Shown: one piece after another, positions 35,401 through 43,872 of the stretch
Numbering within the stretch: the first letter of the stretch is position 1
Layout of the letters: each line of letters opens with the position of its first letter
NCBI RefSeq assembly: GCF_030816505.1
Contig: NZ_JAUSYB010000001.1
Coordinates: 62,001-126,000 of the forward strand
Direction of reading: 5' to 3'
DNA length: 64,000 nucleotides
DNA from: Microbacterium sp. W4I20
GTDB taxonomy: Bacteria; Actinomycetota; Actinomycetes; Actinomycetales; Microbacteriaceae
The notes under the pieces: model-generated
What the model was told of the DNA's origin: nothing
The model's database searches: none
The model's input: only the letters and a program-made list of their open reading frames with translations
Position numbers and translations under genes: made by a program

Positions 35401-35835
35401 ATGCGCGATAACGTCATTCTCTGGTGGATCCTGACGGCGTTCTTCGCCCTCGTCGGCGTCGTCTACACCGGCTGGCACATCCTGGCCACCCCGAACGAGA
35501 ACTTCGCGATGCGGATCGAGTGGGTCGGCACGGTCGCCCTCTTCTTCGCGGCGTTCATGGGCGCGATGATCGCGTTCTACCTCGACCGCACGCATGCGGC
35601 TCAGCAGGGTGAGCTTCCCGAAGACATCCTGACCGCCGACATCGACGACGGTGACCCCGAGCTCGGCGAGTTCAGCCCGTGGTCCTGGTGGCCGATCGTG
35701 CTGGCGGGCTCTGCAGCCGTGTTCGTGGTCGGCCTGGCCGTCGGACATTTCCTGCTCCCGATCGGTCTCGCGATCTTCGTCGTCGCGATCGTCGGCTGGG
35801 TCTACGAGTACTACCGCGGCCACTTCGCCCGCTGA
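35401..35835 (+). CDS. ctaF: Cytochrome c oxidase subunit IV (CtaF)
   Basis: CtaF is a small subunit restricted to actinobacterial aa3 oxidases. The 144-residue protein has four transmembrane helices (about 6-26, 42-61, 97-117, 118-136). An acidic loop (ILTADIDDGDPELGEFSPWS) lies between helices 2 and 3. It starts 3 bp after ctaD and ends the operon; a strong hairpin follows 10 bp after the stop. Confidence 0.93.
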   Translation: MRDNVILWWILTAFFALVGVVYTGWHILATPNENFAMRIEWVGTVALFFAAFMGAMIAFYLDRTHAAQQGELPEDILTADIDDGDPELGEFSPWSWWPIVLAGSAAVFVVGLAVGHFLLPIGLAIFVVAIVGWVYEYYRGHFAR

Positions 35836-35845
35836 CGCACACATC

Positions 35846-35881
35846 GAAGAAGGCCCTCGGATTCGTCCGAGGGCCTTCTTC
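35846..35881. terminator. Bidirectional terminator with TTCG tetraloop between ctaF and the rhodanese gene
   Basis: A perfect 16-bp stem (35846-35861 with 35866-35881) closes a TTCG loop. One end reads GAAGAAGG, the other CCTTCTTC, so each strand has a partial T-run after the stem. It sits between the convergent ctaF and rhodanese genes and can serve both. Confidence 0.9.
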
Positions 35882-35926
35882 GTGTCTGAGCGGGTCGTGT
35901 CCGACCAGGTCGTCTCCGAGCAGGAA

Positions 35927-36346
35927 TCAGGCGCGTGTGCGGATGCGCGCGATGCCCGTGAGAGGGTCGACGGGGCGGTGATGCACGCCGTCGGCGTTTT
36001 CCACGGGGTAGCCCTCGCGAACCCAGTATTCGAACCCGCCGATCATCTCACGCACCCGGTAGCCGAGCTTCGCGAACTCAAGGGCGCCCTTGGCTCCCGC
36101 ATTGCAGCCGGGGCTCCAGCAGTACACGACCACTTCAGCATCCGCGGCGATCTCCTGAGGGGCCCTGGTCGCGATCTCGCTGTAGTGCATGTGCACGGCA
36201 CCGGCGACCCGTCCCTGCGCCCAGGCCTCGTCAGAGCGCACATCGATCACGACGAGGCTTTCGCCACCCTTCAGCGCGGCATGGACATCGCTCGCATCCG
36301 TCTCATAGGCGAGCTTGGCGGCGAAGAATTCGGAACGTTCCATCAT
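35927..36346 (-). CDS. Rhodanese-like domain protein
   Basis: This 139-residue single rhodanese domain has the fold motif VVIDVRSDEAWAQGRVAGAVHM and the active-site loop YCWSPGCNAG. Two Cys lie in or near that loop, either of which could be the persulfide-carrying residue. Sulfur transfer from a thiosulfate-like donor is the family role; the actual substrate is unknown. The ATG at 36346 lies 6 nt after a minus-strand TAGGCT (36353-36358), the leaderless-type pattern; an in-frame ATG follows at once. It is between the two respiratory operons. Confidence 0.9.
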   Translation of the reverse strand: MMERSEFFAAKLAYETDASDVHAALKGGESLVVIDVRSDEAWAQGRVAGAVHMHYSEIATRAPQEIAADAEVVVYCWSPGCNAGAKGALEFAKLGYRVREMIGGFEYWVREGYPVENADGVHHRPVDPLTGIARIRTRA

Positions 36347-36430
36347 GGCTTCAGCCTAGGGTCACCGGATGCCGTGACAGCGGCATAATCACGCCGACCG
36401 GCGACGGATTCCGGACATTGAGCGCGGCGC

Positions 36431-36943
36431 TCAGAGAGAAGCTGTCATCTGCACCCGGCGCCCGTGGACGCCGAGGCGCAGTGCGTCTTCGGTCGAGATG
36501 AGACCGCGATGGAACTCGGAGTCGGGCTCGGTCTCCACAAAGCCGCAGGAGGCGTAGAACGGGGCATTCCAGGGCACATCCGCATAGGTGCGGAGCGTGA
36601 TGCGCCGATGGCCGCGGCGTCGCGTCTCGGCGACAGCGGCCTCGACCAGCCGGCGCCCGATGCCTCTGCGTCCGTGTTCGGGGAGGACGGAGAGCTGCTC
36701 GAGGTGGGCGTGCCCCTCGATCTCCAGCACATGCACGAAGCCGACCGGACCGGCGGCGGCGTCGCCGGTCGTCGACTCGGCGACGAGAACGAATCCCGGC
36801 ATGGCGGCCCGCTCCAGGGAGCTCGTCGGGGGAGGCCAATCCGCCGCGCCGAAACGGTCGATCAGCAACGCATCTGCGGCCGCCTCGATCTGCTCGATGG
36901 CGGCATCGTCCGCGGGCCTCGCAGCGCGGATGAGAGCCGTCAC
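36431..36943 (-). CDS. GNAT-family N-acetyltransferase
   Basis: This 170-residue protein is a GNAT acetyltransferase. The acetyl-CoA binding motif is LPEHGRRGIGRRLVEAAV (about 87-104) after LEQLSV. NAPFYASCGFVETEP is the typical C-terminal strand-helix. The acceptor is unknown. The GTG start overlaps the stop of the RidA-remnant gene by 3 bp, so they form a small operon. Confidence 0.88.
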   Translation of the reverse strand: MTALIRAARPADDAAIEQIEAAADALLIDRFGAADWPPPTSSLERAAMPGFVLVAESTTGDAAAGPVGFVHVLEIEGHAHLEQLSVLPEHGRRGIGRRLVEAAVAETRRRGHRRITLRTYADVPWNAPFYASCGFVETEPDSEFHRGLISTEDALRLGVHGRRVQMTASL

Positions 36944-37104
36944 GACCGACCCGACGCGACAGCGGCGATCGCCTCGATCTCCACCAGCTGGTCGTCGTAC
37001 CCGAGGACGGTGACGCCCATCAGTGTGCTGGGGACGTCATTGTCGTAGGCATACGGTGCATCGGCGAGAGAGGTGGAACGGATGAGCTGAACGATGGAAG
37101 ACAC
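36940..37104 (-). pseudogene. RidA-family remnant with internal in-frame deletion
   Basis: The 54-codon frame starts with a GTG and reads like the N-terminus of an actinobacterial RidA protein (IVQLIRSTSLADAPYAY, residues 4-20). It then passes directly to a RidA C-terminus (PSTLMGVTVLGYDDQLVEIE, residues 25-44). A normal RidA is about 125-135 residues, so roughly 75 central residues are missing without loss of frame. RidA deaminates reactive enamine/imine intermediates; this remnant lacks most of the trimer barrel and should not do so. It ends by overlapping the GNAT start. The frame and start codon remain intact, so it may still be translated. Confidence 0.7.
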
Positions 37105-37151
37105 CCCTCGATCCTTGCACGACGGTGCGGTCCACCATGTGCGGCAACGAC

Positions 37152-37182
37152 GAAGGCCCCGTCCAGAACGGACGGGGCCTTC
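37152..37182 (-). terminator. Terminator of the ctaE-qcrCAB operon
   Basis: A perfect 13-bp GC-rich inverted repeat (37152-37164 and 37170-37182) closes a 5-nt loop, 20 bp beyond the qcrB stop on the minus strand. A purine/pyrimidine flank replaces a U-tract. Confidence 0.85.
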
Positions 37183-37201
37183 AGCTGTGGGGGAGAGGCG
37201 A

Positions 37202-39016
37202 CTACTCGCCCTCCTCCGACTTCTCGTTCTTCGACTTCTTGGCAGGCTCCGTGGCGATCACGGTGCTCGGGGTGTTGGCCGTCTCGTCGACGTGCGTCTC
37301 ACCCACGGTGAGCGGGGCGTCGGGGAATCCGGCGCGCTCGTGAGCGCCCTGGATCTCGGCTGCCTCGGTCTCCTCGTTCTGCGCCGTGACGTGGTGCTGG
37401 TGCGAGTCGGCCGCTTCGACCTCTGCCTGCGTGAGCGGAGCGAGGCGGTCCTCGAAGAACCAGCGCGAGATCGAGGAGCGGACGTTCTCGGTCCACGGGA
37501 TCCGGCCCTTGGCGTTCGGGCGCACGACCAGCGGCTCGTATCCGTCGACGTCGATCAGCTTCCAGCGGTCGTACTGGTCGACCGGCTGGTGCACCTCGAT
37601 GAACTCGCCGCCGGGGAGACGGACGATGCGACCCGACTCGAAGCCGTGCAGCACGATCTCGCGGTCCTTCTTCTGCAGCGCGATGCAGATGCGCTTCGTG
37701 ACGAAGTAGCCGAGGATCGGCGCGATGAACAGCAGCGCCTGGAGCGAGTGGATGACGCCTTCCATCGTGAGCATGAAGTGCGTCGCGATGAGGTCGGAGG
37801 ATGCTGCAGCCCACAGCACCGCGTAGAAGAGGACACCGGCGACGCCGATGGCGGTGCGGGTCGCCGCGTTACGCGGACGCTGGGCGATGTGGTGCTCGCG
37901 CTTGTCACCAGTGATCCACGCCTCGATGAAGGGGTAGATCGCGACGACGACGATGAACAGTCCAAGGACCACCAGCGGGAGCAGGATGCCGAACGACCAG
38001 GTGCGGTCGAACAGGACCAGGTCGAGGTTCGACGGTGCCAGTCGGAGCGCTCCGTCGGCGAAGCCGATGTACCAGTCGGGCTGGGTTCCGGCCGAGACGG
38101 GGGACGGGTCGTACGGGCCGTAGTTCCAGATCGGGTTGATCTGGAAGAACGTCGCGATCAGCACGATCACACCGAAGACGATGAACAGGTAACCGCCCAT
38201 CTTCGACATGTAGACGGGCATCATCGGGTAGCCCACGACGTTGTCGTTCGTACGGCCGGGGCCGGCGAACTGCGTGTGCTTGTTGACGATCATCAGCATC
38301 AGGTGCACGACGATGAGGCCGATGATGATCAGCGGCAGCAGCAGGATGTGCAGCGTGTACAGGCGGCCGACGATGTCGGTTCCCGGGAACTCGCCGCCGA
38401 AGAGCATGAACGAGGTCCACGTGCCGATCAGCGGGATGCCCTTGATCATGCCGTCGATGATGCGGAGGCCGTTGCCCGAGAGCAGGTCGTCGGGGAGCGA
38501 GTATCCGGTGAAGCCCTCGGCCATCGCCAGGATGAAGAGCACGAAGCCGATCACCCAGTTCAGCTCGCGGGGCTTGCGGAAGGCTCCGGTGAAGTACACG
38601 CGGAGCATGTGCACGCCGATTCCGGCGATGAACACGAGCGCGGCCCAGTGGTGGATCTGACGGACGAGGAGCCCGCCGCGCAGATCGAAGGAGATGTGCA
38701 GCGAGGACTCCAGCGCCGCGGACATCTCGATGCCGCGCATCGGTGCGTAGGCGCCGGTGTAGTGGGTCTCCACCATCGAGGCCTGGAAGAAGAACGTCAG
38801 GAAGGTTCCGGAGAGGAACACGACGACGAAGCTCCAGAGCGCGATCTCGCCGAGCATGAACGACCAGTGATCGGGGAAGATCTTGCGACCCAGCTCCTTG
38901 ATGAAGCCCGACATGCTGGTGCGCTCATCGATGTAGTTCGACGCGGCACCGACGAAGCGGCCGCCCAGCGGCGCCTTCGTGTCCTTGTCGTCTTTGGACA
39001 GCGTTGCGGTGCTCAA
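37202..39016 (-). CDS. qcrB: Cytochrome bc1 complex cytochrome b subunit QcrB
   Basis: QcrB holds the two b hemes and the quinol sites of the bc1 complex and forms a supercomplex with the aa3 oxidase. The 604-residue protein has an N-terminal cytoplasmic segment, the four-helix heme core with paired heme His (RQIHHWAALVF and LYTLHILLLP), the Qo motif region PDWYIGFADGALR, and further helices. A C-terminal ~150-residue hydrophilic extension, typical of actinobacteria, ends in Lys/Glu repeats. It overlaps qcrA by 4 bp and is followed by a strong terminator. Confidence 0.96.
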   Translation of the reverse strand: MSTATLSKDDKDTKAPLGGRFVGAASNYIDERTSMSGFIKELGRKIFPDHWSFMLGEIALWSFVVVFLSGTFLTFFFQASMVETHYTGAYAPMRGIEMSAALESSLHISFDLRGGLLVRQIHHWAALVFIAGIGVHMLRVYFTGAFRKPRELNWVIGFVLFILAMAEGFTGYSLPDDLLSGNGLRIIDGMIKGIPLIGTWTSFMLFGGEFPGTDIVGRLYTLHILLLPLIIIGLIVVHLMLMIVNKHTQFAGPGRTNDNVVGYPMMPVYMSKMGGYLFIVFGVIVLIATFFQINPIWNYGPYDPSPVSAGTQPDWYIGFADGALRLAPSNLDLVLFDRTWSFGILLPLVVLGLFIVVVAIYPFIEAWITGDKREHHIAQRPRNAATRTAIGVAGVLFYAVLWAAASSDLIATHFMLTMEGVIHSLQALLFIAPILGYFVTKRICIALQKKDREIVLHGFESGRIVRLPGGEFIEVHQPVDQYDRWKLIDVDGYEPLVVRPNAKGRIPWTENVRSSISRWFFEDRLAPLTQAEVEAADSHQHHVTAQNEETEAAEIQGAHERAGFPDAPLTVGETHVDETANTPSTVIATEPAKKSKNEKSEEGE

Positions 39017-40089
39017 TGGCGCTCCCAGAAGCTCGGGCCGACGGGTTCCTTGAAGTCGCTGCGTGCGATCAGGTAGCCCTCGTCATCGACGGTGATGGGC
39101 AGCTGCGGCAGCGGACGTGCCGCCGGGCCGAAGATGACCTTGGCGTGGTCCGTGACGTCGAACTGCGACTGGTGGCACGGGCACAGCAGGTGGTGCGTCT
39201 GCTGCTCGTACAGGGCCACCGGGCATCCGACGTGCGTGCAGACCTTGGAGTAGGCGACGATGCCGTCGTAGGACCAGTCCTTGCGGTCCTCGGCCTCGGT
39301 CAGCTGCTCGGGGCGGAGGCGCATCATCAGCACGATGGCCTTCGCCTTCTCCTCGAGGTAGCCGTCGTGGTGGCTGAGCTCGGCGAGCTCCTCGGGGATC
39401 ACGTGGAAGGCGGATCCGAGCGTGACGTCGGCCGCGCGGATGGGGGTGCCGTCGGGGTCGCGCACCAGGCGCGATCCTTCTTCCCACATCGTGTGCTTGA
39501 GCAGCACGACCGGGTCGCCGGCCGTCGGGTCGTCGGGCGTGGAGTGCGGGGCCAGGCCGCGGAACAGCGCGACGCCGGGGATGATCGACGCGACGATCGC
39601 TGCGAACAGCGAGTTGCGGATCATGGAGCGCCGTCCGAAGCCGGACTCCTCGTTCGCCTCGGAGAATGCCTGCACGACCGCTGCACGCGTGGCATCCGTG
39701 CCACGGGTGGGGTGGCGGTGCTCGATGTGCTCCTTGTCGGACATCAGCGCCTTGGACCAGTGGATCGCACCGATGCCGAGGGCCAGGAGCGCGAGCGCGA
39801 TCCCCAGTCCGATGAAGAGGTTGTTCTGACGGATGTCGATGAGCGCGCCGCTCTCGATCGGGAACAGCATGTAGGCGGCGACCGCCCAGATGCTCCCCGC
39901 GAGGGAGAGGTAGAACAGCGTGTAGACCGTGCGAGCGGCGTTCTTCTCCGCCCGCGGGTCCTTGTCGGTCATCCGCTCGCGGTGCGGCGGCAGCCCCGGG
40001 TTGCGCACGGGATCGCTGACTGCGACACCCAGCCCCGGAGAGGGCTGGTAGGCCCTGTCAAGAGCCTGCGAGTCGTCGTCGTGTGCCAT
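39013..40089 (-). CDS. qcrA: Rieske iron-sulfur subunit QcrA
   Basis: QcrA transfers electrons from quinol to QcrC via a 2Fe-2S Rieske centre. The 358-residue protein has three transmembrane helices in its N-terminal half (two near residues 50-110, one near 160-185), the actinobacterial layout. The cluster motifs are CTHVGCP and CPCHQSQF. The start is at 40089; a Shine-Dalgarno-like GAGGAGC precedes it. It overlaps qcrB by 4 bp at its 3' end. Confidence 0.95.
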   Translation of the reverse strand: MAHDDDSQALDRAYQPSPGLGVAVSDPVRNPGLPPHRERMTDKDPRAEKNAARTVYTLFYLSLAGSIWAVAAYMLFPIESGALIDIRQNNLFIGLGIALALLALGIGAIHWSKALMSDKEHIEHRHPTRGTDATRAAVVQAFSEANEESGFGRRSMIRNSLFAAIVASIIPGVALFRGLAPHSTPDDPTAGDPVVLLKHTMWEEGSRLVRDPDGTPIRAADVTLGSAFHVIPEELAELSHHDGYLEEKAKAIVLMMRLRPEQLTEAEDRKDWSYDGIVAYSKVCTHVGCPVALYEQQTHHLLCPCHQSQFDVTDHAKVIFGPAARPLPQLPITVDDEGYLIARSDFKEPVGPSFWERH

Positions 40090-40125
40090 GGTGCTCCTCG
40101 TACGTTCCTCTTCGATGAATAAGCG

Positions 40126-40926
40126 TCAGTTGGACTTCGCCGTGATCCACACGGTGATGGCGACGAGCGCGCCGATGCCGAAGATCCACACGAACAGACC
40201 CTCGGAGACCGGGCCCAGCGATCCGAGCGAGAAGCCGCCGATCTGCACGGACTGCTGCTGGTACAGCAGCGCCGAGATGATGTCGCGCTTGTCCTCGTCG
40301 GACAGGTTCATGTTGCCGAAGACCGGCATGTTCTGGGGACCGGTGACCATGGCGGCGTACATGTGCAGCGCGCTGGTCTCGGTCAGGGCCGGGGCGTACT
40401 TGCCCTCGGTCAGCGCCCCGCCGGCGGCGGCGACGTTGTGGCACATCGCGCAGTTCACGCGGAACAGCTCGGCGCCGTTCGCGACGTCGCCCTCGCCGTC
40501 CAGGATGTGGTCGGCGGGGTAGGTCGGGCCGGGAGCGACCGACTGCACGAAGGAGGAGATCGCGAGGATCTGCTCCTCGGTGAACTGCGGCTCCTTCTGC
40601 GGCGCCTGCGGTCCCTGCATCTGCAGCGGCATGCGGCCGGTGGAGAGCTGGAACTCGGTCGCCAGCTCGCCGACGCCGTAGAGGCTCGGTCCGTTGGGGG
40701 TGCCCTGCAGGTCGAGGCCGTGACAGGTGGCGCAGTTCGCCTTGAACAGCGTCTGGCCGTCCTCCACGGTCAGCTCGGTCGAGACGCTCGACGTCTCGGT
40801 GGCCGCGAACGCGGCGGACGCACCGGCGTATACCGCACCGGTGATCATGAGGCCTGCTCCGATGAGCGCGGCCGCCGCCAAAGGGCTGCGACGACCGCCA
40901 GAACGGCGCTTCTTCTCTCGTGCCAT
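40126..40926 (-). CDS. qcrC: Diheme cytochrome c subunit QcrC
   Basis: QcrC is the membrane-anchored diheme cytochrome c that passes electrons directly from bc1 to CuA of CtaC, replacing a soluble cytochrome c. The 266-residue protein has a basic N-terminus and signal/anchor helix (about 14-38), two CXXCH heme sites (CATCH and CAMCH) and a C-terminal transmembrane helix (about 243-262). The frame is open well upstream to 41259 inside ctaE, but the ATG at 40926 gives the normal signal sequence and follows a GGAGCTGATCC-like purine stretch. Confidence 0.95.
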   Translation of the reverse strand: MAREKKRRSGGRRSPLAAAALIGAGLMITGAVYAGASAAFAATETSSVSTELTVEDGQTLFKANCATCHGLDLQGTPNGPSLYGVGELATEFQLSTGRMPLQMQGPQAPQKEPQFTEEQILAISSFVQSVAPGPTYPADHILDGEGDVANGAELFRVNCAMCHNVAAAGGALTEGKYAPALTETSALHMYAAMVTGPQNMPVFGNMNLSDEDKRDIISALLYQQQSVQIGGFSLGSLGPVSEGLFVWIFGIGALVAITVWITAKSN

Positions 40927-40946
40927 CTCGGGGATCAGCTCCGCTC

Positions 40947-41600
40947 TTATTTCAGGAAGTAGATAACGAGGAACAGCACGATCCAGACGACGTCGACGAA
41001 GTGCCAGTAGTAGGACACCACGATCGAGGACGTCGCCTCTTTGTGCCGGAAATTCTTGACCGCGTATGCGCGTCCGATGACGAGCAGGAACGCGATGAGT
41101 CCACCCGTGACGTGTAGGGCGTGGAAGCCGGTCGTCAGGTAGAACGCGGAGGCGTACGAGTCCGCGTTGATCGGCATGCCCTCTGCGACCAGCTGTGCGT
41201 ACTCCCACACCTGGCCGGAGACGAAGATCGCGCCGAGCGCGAAGGTGAGGAAGAACCACTCGACCATGCCCCAGCCGAACAGCCGACGGCGGCCGGTGCC
41301 GTTCTTCTGGCCCTTGGCGAGCTTGTAGGGCTGGAGGTCCTCAGCCGCGAAGACGCCCATCTGGCAGGTGAACGACGAGAGCACCAGGATCGCGGTGTTC
41401 ACGGCCGCGAATGGGACGTTCAGCAGCTCGGTGCGGTCGGCCCAGAGCTCAGGGGAGGTGCTGCGGAGCGTGAAGTAGATCGCGAAAAGTCCCGCGAAGA
41501 ACATCACCTCGCTGCCGAGCCACACAATGGTGCCGACAGCTACCGGGTTGGGCCGCTTGATCGTTCTCGCCGCCGGGGCATACGTCGCTGAGGTCGTCAC
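40947..41600 (-). CDS. ctaE: Cytochrome c oxidase subunit III (CtaE)
   Basis: CtaE is the third core subunit of the aa3 oxidase. The protein has 217 residues and about five transmembrane helices. Family motifs are [27 protein letters not shown] and [11 protein letters not shown]. The GTG at 41600 is chosen because minus-strand CATAAT (41607-41612) ends exactly 6 nt before it; a longer start at 41639 would lie upstream of this -10. It heads the ctaE-qcrC-qcrA-qcrB operon, convergent to ctaC-ctaD-ctaF. Confidence 0.94.
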   Translation of the reverse strand: MTTSATYAPAARTIKRPNPVAVGTIVWLGSEVMFFAGLFAIYFTLRSTSPELWADRTELLNVPFAAVNTAILVLSSFTCQMGVFAAEDLQPYKLAKGQKNGTGRRRLFGWGMVEWFFLTFALGAIFVSGQVWEYAQLVAEGMPINADSYASAFYLTTGFHALHVTGGLIAFLLVIGRAYAVKNFRHKEATSSIVVSYYWHFVDVVWIVLFLVIYFLK

Positions 41601-41606
41601 CCTTCC

Positions 41607-41612
41607 ATTATG
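41607..41612 (-). promoter_or_regulatory. CATAAT -10 element of ctaE
   Basis: On the minus strand CATAAT is followed by GGAAGG and then the GTG start. The 6-nt distance implies a leaderless transcript; the GGAAGG directly adjoining the start is too close to work as a Shine-Dalgarno. Confidence 0.6.
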
Positions 41613-41667
41613 GCCGATCCACGGGGGTGATTCGCCCACCAGGGGGCCCCGTTTCGCCCTTCTGAGA

Positions 41668-41683
41668 CTTAGGGGACCCTAAG
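41668..41683. promoter_or_regulatory. Palindrome CTTAGGG-GA-CCCTAAG between ctaE and trpD
   Basis: A perfect 7-2-7 inverted repeat in the 192-bp divergent region, about 55 bp upstream of the ctaE -10 and 97 bp upstream of the trpD -10. It looks like a dimeric regulator site. It is shorter than the 19-bp DtxR/IdeR box, though the TTAGG...CCTAA arms are similar. The regulator is unknown. Confidence 0.5.
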
Positions 41684-41779
41684 AAGACGCTGCGAATAGT
41701 CGGTGAATCCGCGGGAAACAGCGGATGCTCTTCTCACGCGCGCGCGTCATCATCCGTCTGCACGTTTTCTCGCCGCCGA

Positions 41780-41785
41780 TAGGAT
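41780..41785 (+). promoter_or_regulatory. TAGGAT -10 element of trpD
   Basis: TAGGAT ends 7 nt before the trpD ATG and no Shine-Dalgarno intervenes, so transcription should start at the ATG. The same hexamer precedes nrdR at the same distance. Confidence 0.55.
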
Positions 41786-41792
41786 CGCACTC

Positions 41793-42863
41793 ATGGCTGA
41801 TTCCCTGACCTGGTCCGACGTGCTCACCTCGCTGCTGGAGCGCCGTGATCTCAGCGTGTGGGAGTCCACCTGGGCGATGCGCCAGATCATGCAGGGCGAC
41901 GTCAGCGAGGCGCAGCTTGCCGGCTTCCTCATCGCGCTGCGAGCGAAGGGCGAGACGATCGACGAGATCGTCGGCTTCCGCGACGCGATCCTCGAAGCCG
42001 CCGTTCCGCTCCCGGTGTCCCCGAACGTGCTCGACATCGTCGGGACCGGCGGCGATCGGGTGGGAACGGTGAACGTCTCCACCACCGCGGCGATCGTCAT
42101 CGGCGCCACCGGCATCCCCGTGGTCAAGCACGGCAACCGCGCGGCGAGCTCGGCGTCCGGATCGTCCGACGTGCTCGGCGCGCTGGGCCTGGAGCTCTCG
42201 CTCGACCCCGCCGCCGTGGCATCCATCCTCGACCGCACCGGCATCACGTTCGCGTGGGCCGGCGCGTTCCACCCCGGTTTCAAGCACGCGGGCGCCGTGC
42301 GCGCCCAGCTCGGCGTGCCCACGGTGTTCAACATGCTCGGCCCGCTGTGCAACCCGGCTCGTGCCGAGGCCAACGCGGTCGGGGTCGCGCAGATCGAGCG
42401 TGTGCCGCTGATCACCGGCGTGTTCCGCACCAGGGGAGCGACAGCGCTGGTCTTCCGCGGCGACGACGGGCTCGACGAACTGACCACCACCGGACACAGC
42501 CGCATCTGGGAGGTCACGCGCGGTGACATCCACGAGCACGACCTCGATCCCCGCGACCTCGGCATCCCGACAGCGGATCTCGCAGACCTGATCGGCGGAT
42601 CGCCGCAGCACAATGCGGAGATCCTCCGCCGGACCCTGGCCGGCGAGAGCGGGGCGGTGCGCGACATCGTGCTCCTGAACGCCGCGGCAGGCATCGTGGC
42701 GTTCGAGCTCTCGCAGGATGCCACGCAGGTGCAGCGTCCGATCCTCGAGCGTCTTCGCGAAGGACATGAGCGCGCCTCGGCGGCGCTGGACGACGGCCGA
42801 GCCCTCGCGAAGCTCGACGAATGGATCGGCGTGAGCCGCGAACTCGCCTCCGCTCAGGGCTGA
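41793..42863 (+). CDS. trpD: Anthranilate phosphoribosyltransferase TrpD
   Basis: TrpD joins anthranilate and PRPP in tryptophan synthesis. The 356-residue protein has the PRPP-binding motif DIVGTGGDRVGTVNVST, KHGNRAASSASGSSDVL, the anthranilate-site region FAWAGAFHPGFKH and FNMLGPLCNPA. ATG 41793 is fixed by the -10 element 7 nt upstream; in-frame starts back to 41703 lie upstream of it. In many actinobacteria a trpD copy lies divergent from ctaE, as here, apart from other trp genes. Confidence 0.95.
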   Translation: MADSLTWSDVLTSLLERRDLSVWESTWAMRQIMQGDVSEAQLAGFLIALRAKGETIDEIVGFRDAILEAAVPLPVSPNVLDIVGTGGDRVGTVNVSTTAAIVIGATGIPVVKHGNRAASSASGSSDVLGALGLELSLDPAAVASILDRTGITFAWAGAFHPGFKHAGAVRAQLGVPTVFNMLGPLCNPARAEANAVGVAQIERVPLITGVFRTRGATALVFRGDDGLDELTTTGHSRIWEVTRGDIHEHDLDPRDLGIPTADLADLIGGSPQHNAEILRRTLAGESGAVRDIVLLNAAAGIVAFELSQDATQVQRPILERLREGHERASAALDDGRALAKLDEWIGVSRELASAQG

Positions 42864-42865
42864 CC

Positions 42866-43852
42866 GTGGATCCCGTCGACGCACTCCTCGAGATCGCCTC
42901 CCTGCTGGAGCGCGAGCGGGCGTCGCGGTACCGGGCGAAGGCGTTCCGTCAGGCGGCGCAGATCCTGCAGGACCTTCCCGACGATGTGACATCCGACCCC
43001 ACGCGGCTGCGCGCCAGCAAGGGCATCGGCGAGTCGACGTTCGCCGTGATCCGGCAGGCGCAGGCAGGTCAGGTTCCGGACTACCTCGTGGAGCTTCGCG
43101 GCGACGTAGAGCCTGAGCGTCAGTCCGAGCTGCGGGCGAAGCTGCGCGGTGACCTGCATGCCCACACCGATTGGTCCGACGGGACCACGTCGATCTCCGT
43201 GATGGCTGCTGCCGCGAGAGCTCAGGGGCACGAGTACCAGGCGATCACGGATCATTCGCCCCGGCTGCGCGTGGCGCGAGGCCTTTCGGCGGAGCGGCTT
43301 CGTGAGCAGATGCCGTTGGTCCGTGCCGAATCGGGCGACGGCTTCACCCTGCTCGCGGGCATCGAGGTCGACATCCTCGAAGACGGCGCTCTGGATCAGG
43401 AGGATTTGCTTCTCGCCGAGCTCGACATCGTCGTGGCATCGGTGCATTCCAAATTGCGCATGGACTCCCGTCCGATGACCGCGCGGATGATCAAGGCGGT
43501 GTCGCATCCCCGGGTGAACGTCCTCGGACACTGCACCGGTCGCCTGGTCGAGGGGAGTCGGGGCACGCGTCCGCAGTCGGTGTTCGATGCGGCTGCGGTT
43601 TTCTCCGCGTGTGCGGAGAACGGCGTCGCTGTCGAGATCAACTCGCGTCCGGAGCGGCAGGATCCTCCCGATGAGCTGATCGGCATCGCCCTGGAGGCAG
43701 GTTGCCTGTTCTCCATCGATTCGGATGCACATGCCCCGGGTCAGCTCTCGCTGCTGGATCACGGGGCTGAGCGCGCTGAACGCGCCGGGATTCCGGCGTC
43801 GCGGATCGTCACGACGTGGGGTCTTTCCCGGCTGTTGTCCTGGGCGGAGTGA
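42866..43852 (+). CDS. PHP-domain phosphoesterase with helix-hairpin-helix N-terminus
   Basis: The 328-residue protein has an N-terminal PolX-like helical/HhH region (about 1-70; RYRAKAFRQAAQILQDLP, SKGIGESTFAVIRQ) and a C-terminal PHP domain. Metal-site motifs are DLHAHTDWSDG, ITDHSPRL, GIEVDIL, VASVHSKL, LGHCTGR and SIDSDAHAPGQL. It resembles the exonuclease half of PolX without the polymerase core, so a role in DNA repair or histidinol-phosphatase-like hydrolysis is possible but unproven. The GTG start is 2 bp after the trpD stop. Confidence 0.88.
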   Translation: MDPVDALLEIASLLERERASRYRAKAFRQAAQILQDLPDDVTSDPTRLRASKGIGESTFAVIRQAQAGQVPDYLVELRGDVEPERQSELRAKLRGDLHAHTDWSDGTTSISVMAAAARAQGHEYQAITDHSPRLRVARGLSAERLREQMPLVRAESGDGFTLLAGIEVDILEDGALDQEDLLLAELDIVVASVHSKLRMDSRPMTARMIKAVSHPRVNVLGHCTGRLVEGSRGTRPQSVFDAAAVFSACAENGVAVEINSRPERQDPPDELIGIALEAGCLFSIDSDAHAPGQLSLLDHGAERAERAGIPASRIVTTWGLSRLLSWAE

Positions 43853-43872
43853 CGCTGCCTGAGTAGTGACGG

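Noticed and set aside
41668..41683. Classical DtxR/IdeR iron box
   Set aside because: The palindrome is 16 bp with a 2-bp centre and lacks the 19-bp TTAGGTTAGSCTAACCTAA spacing.
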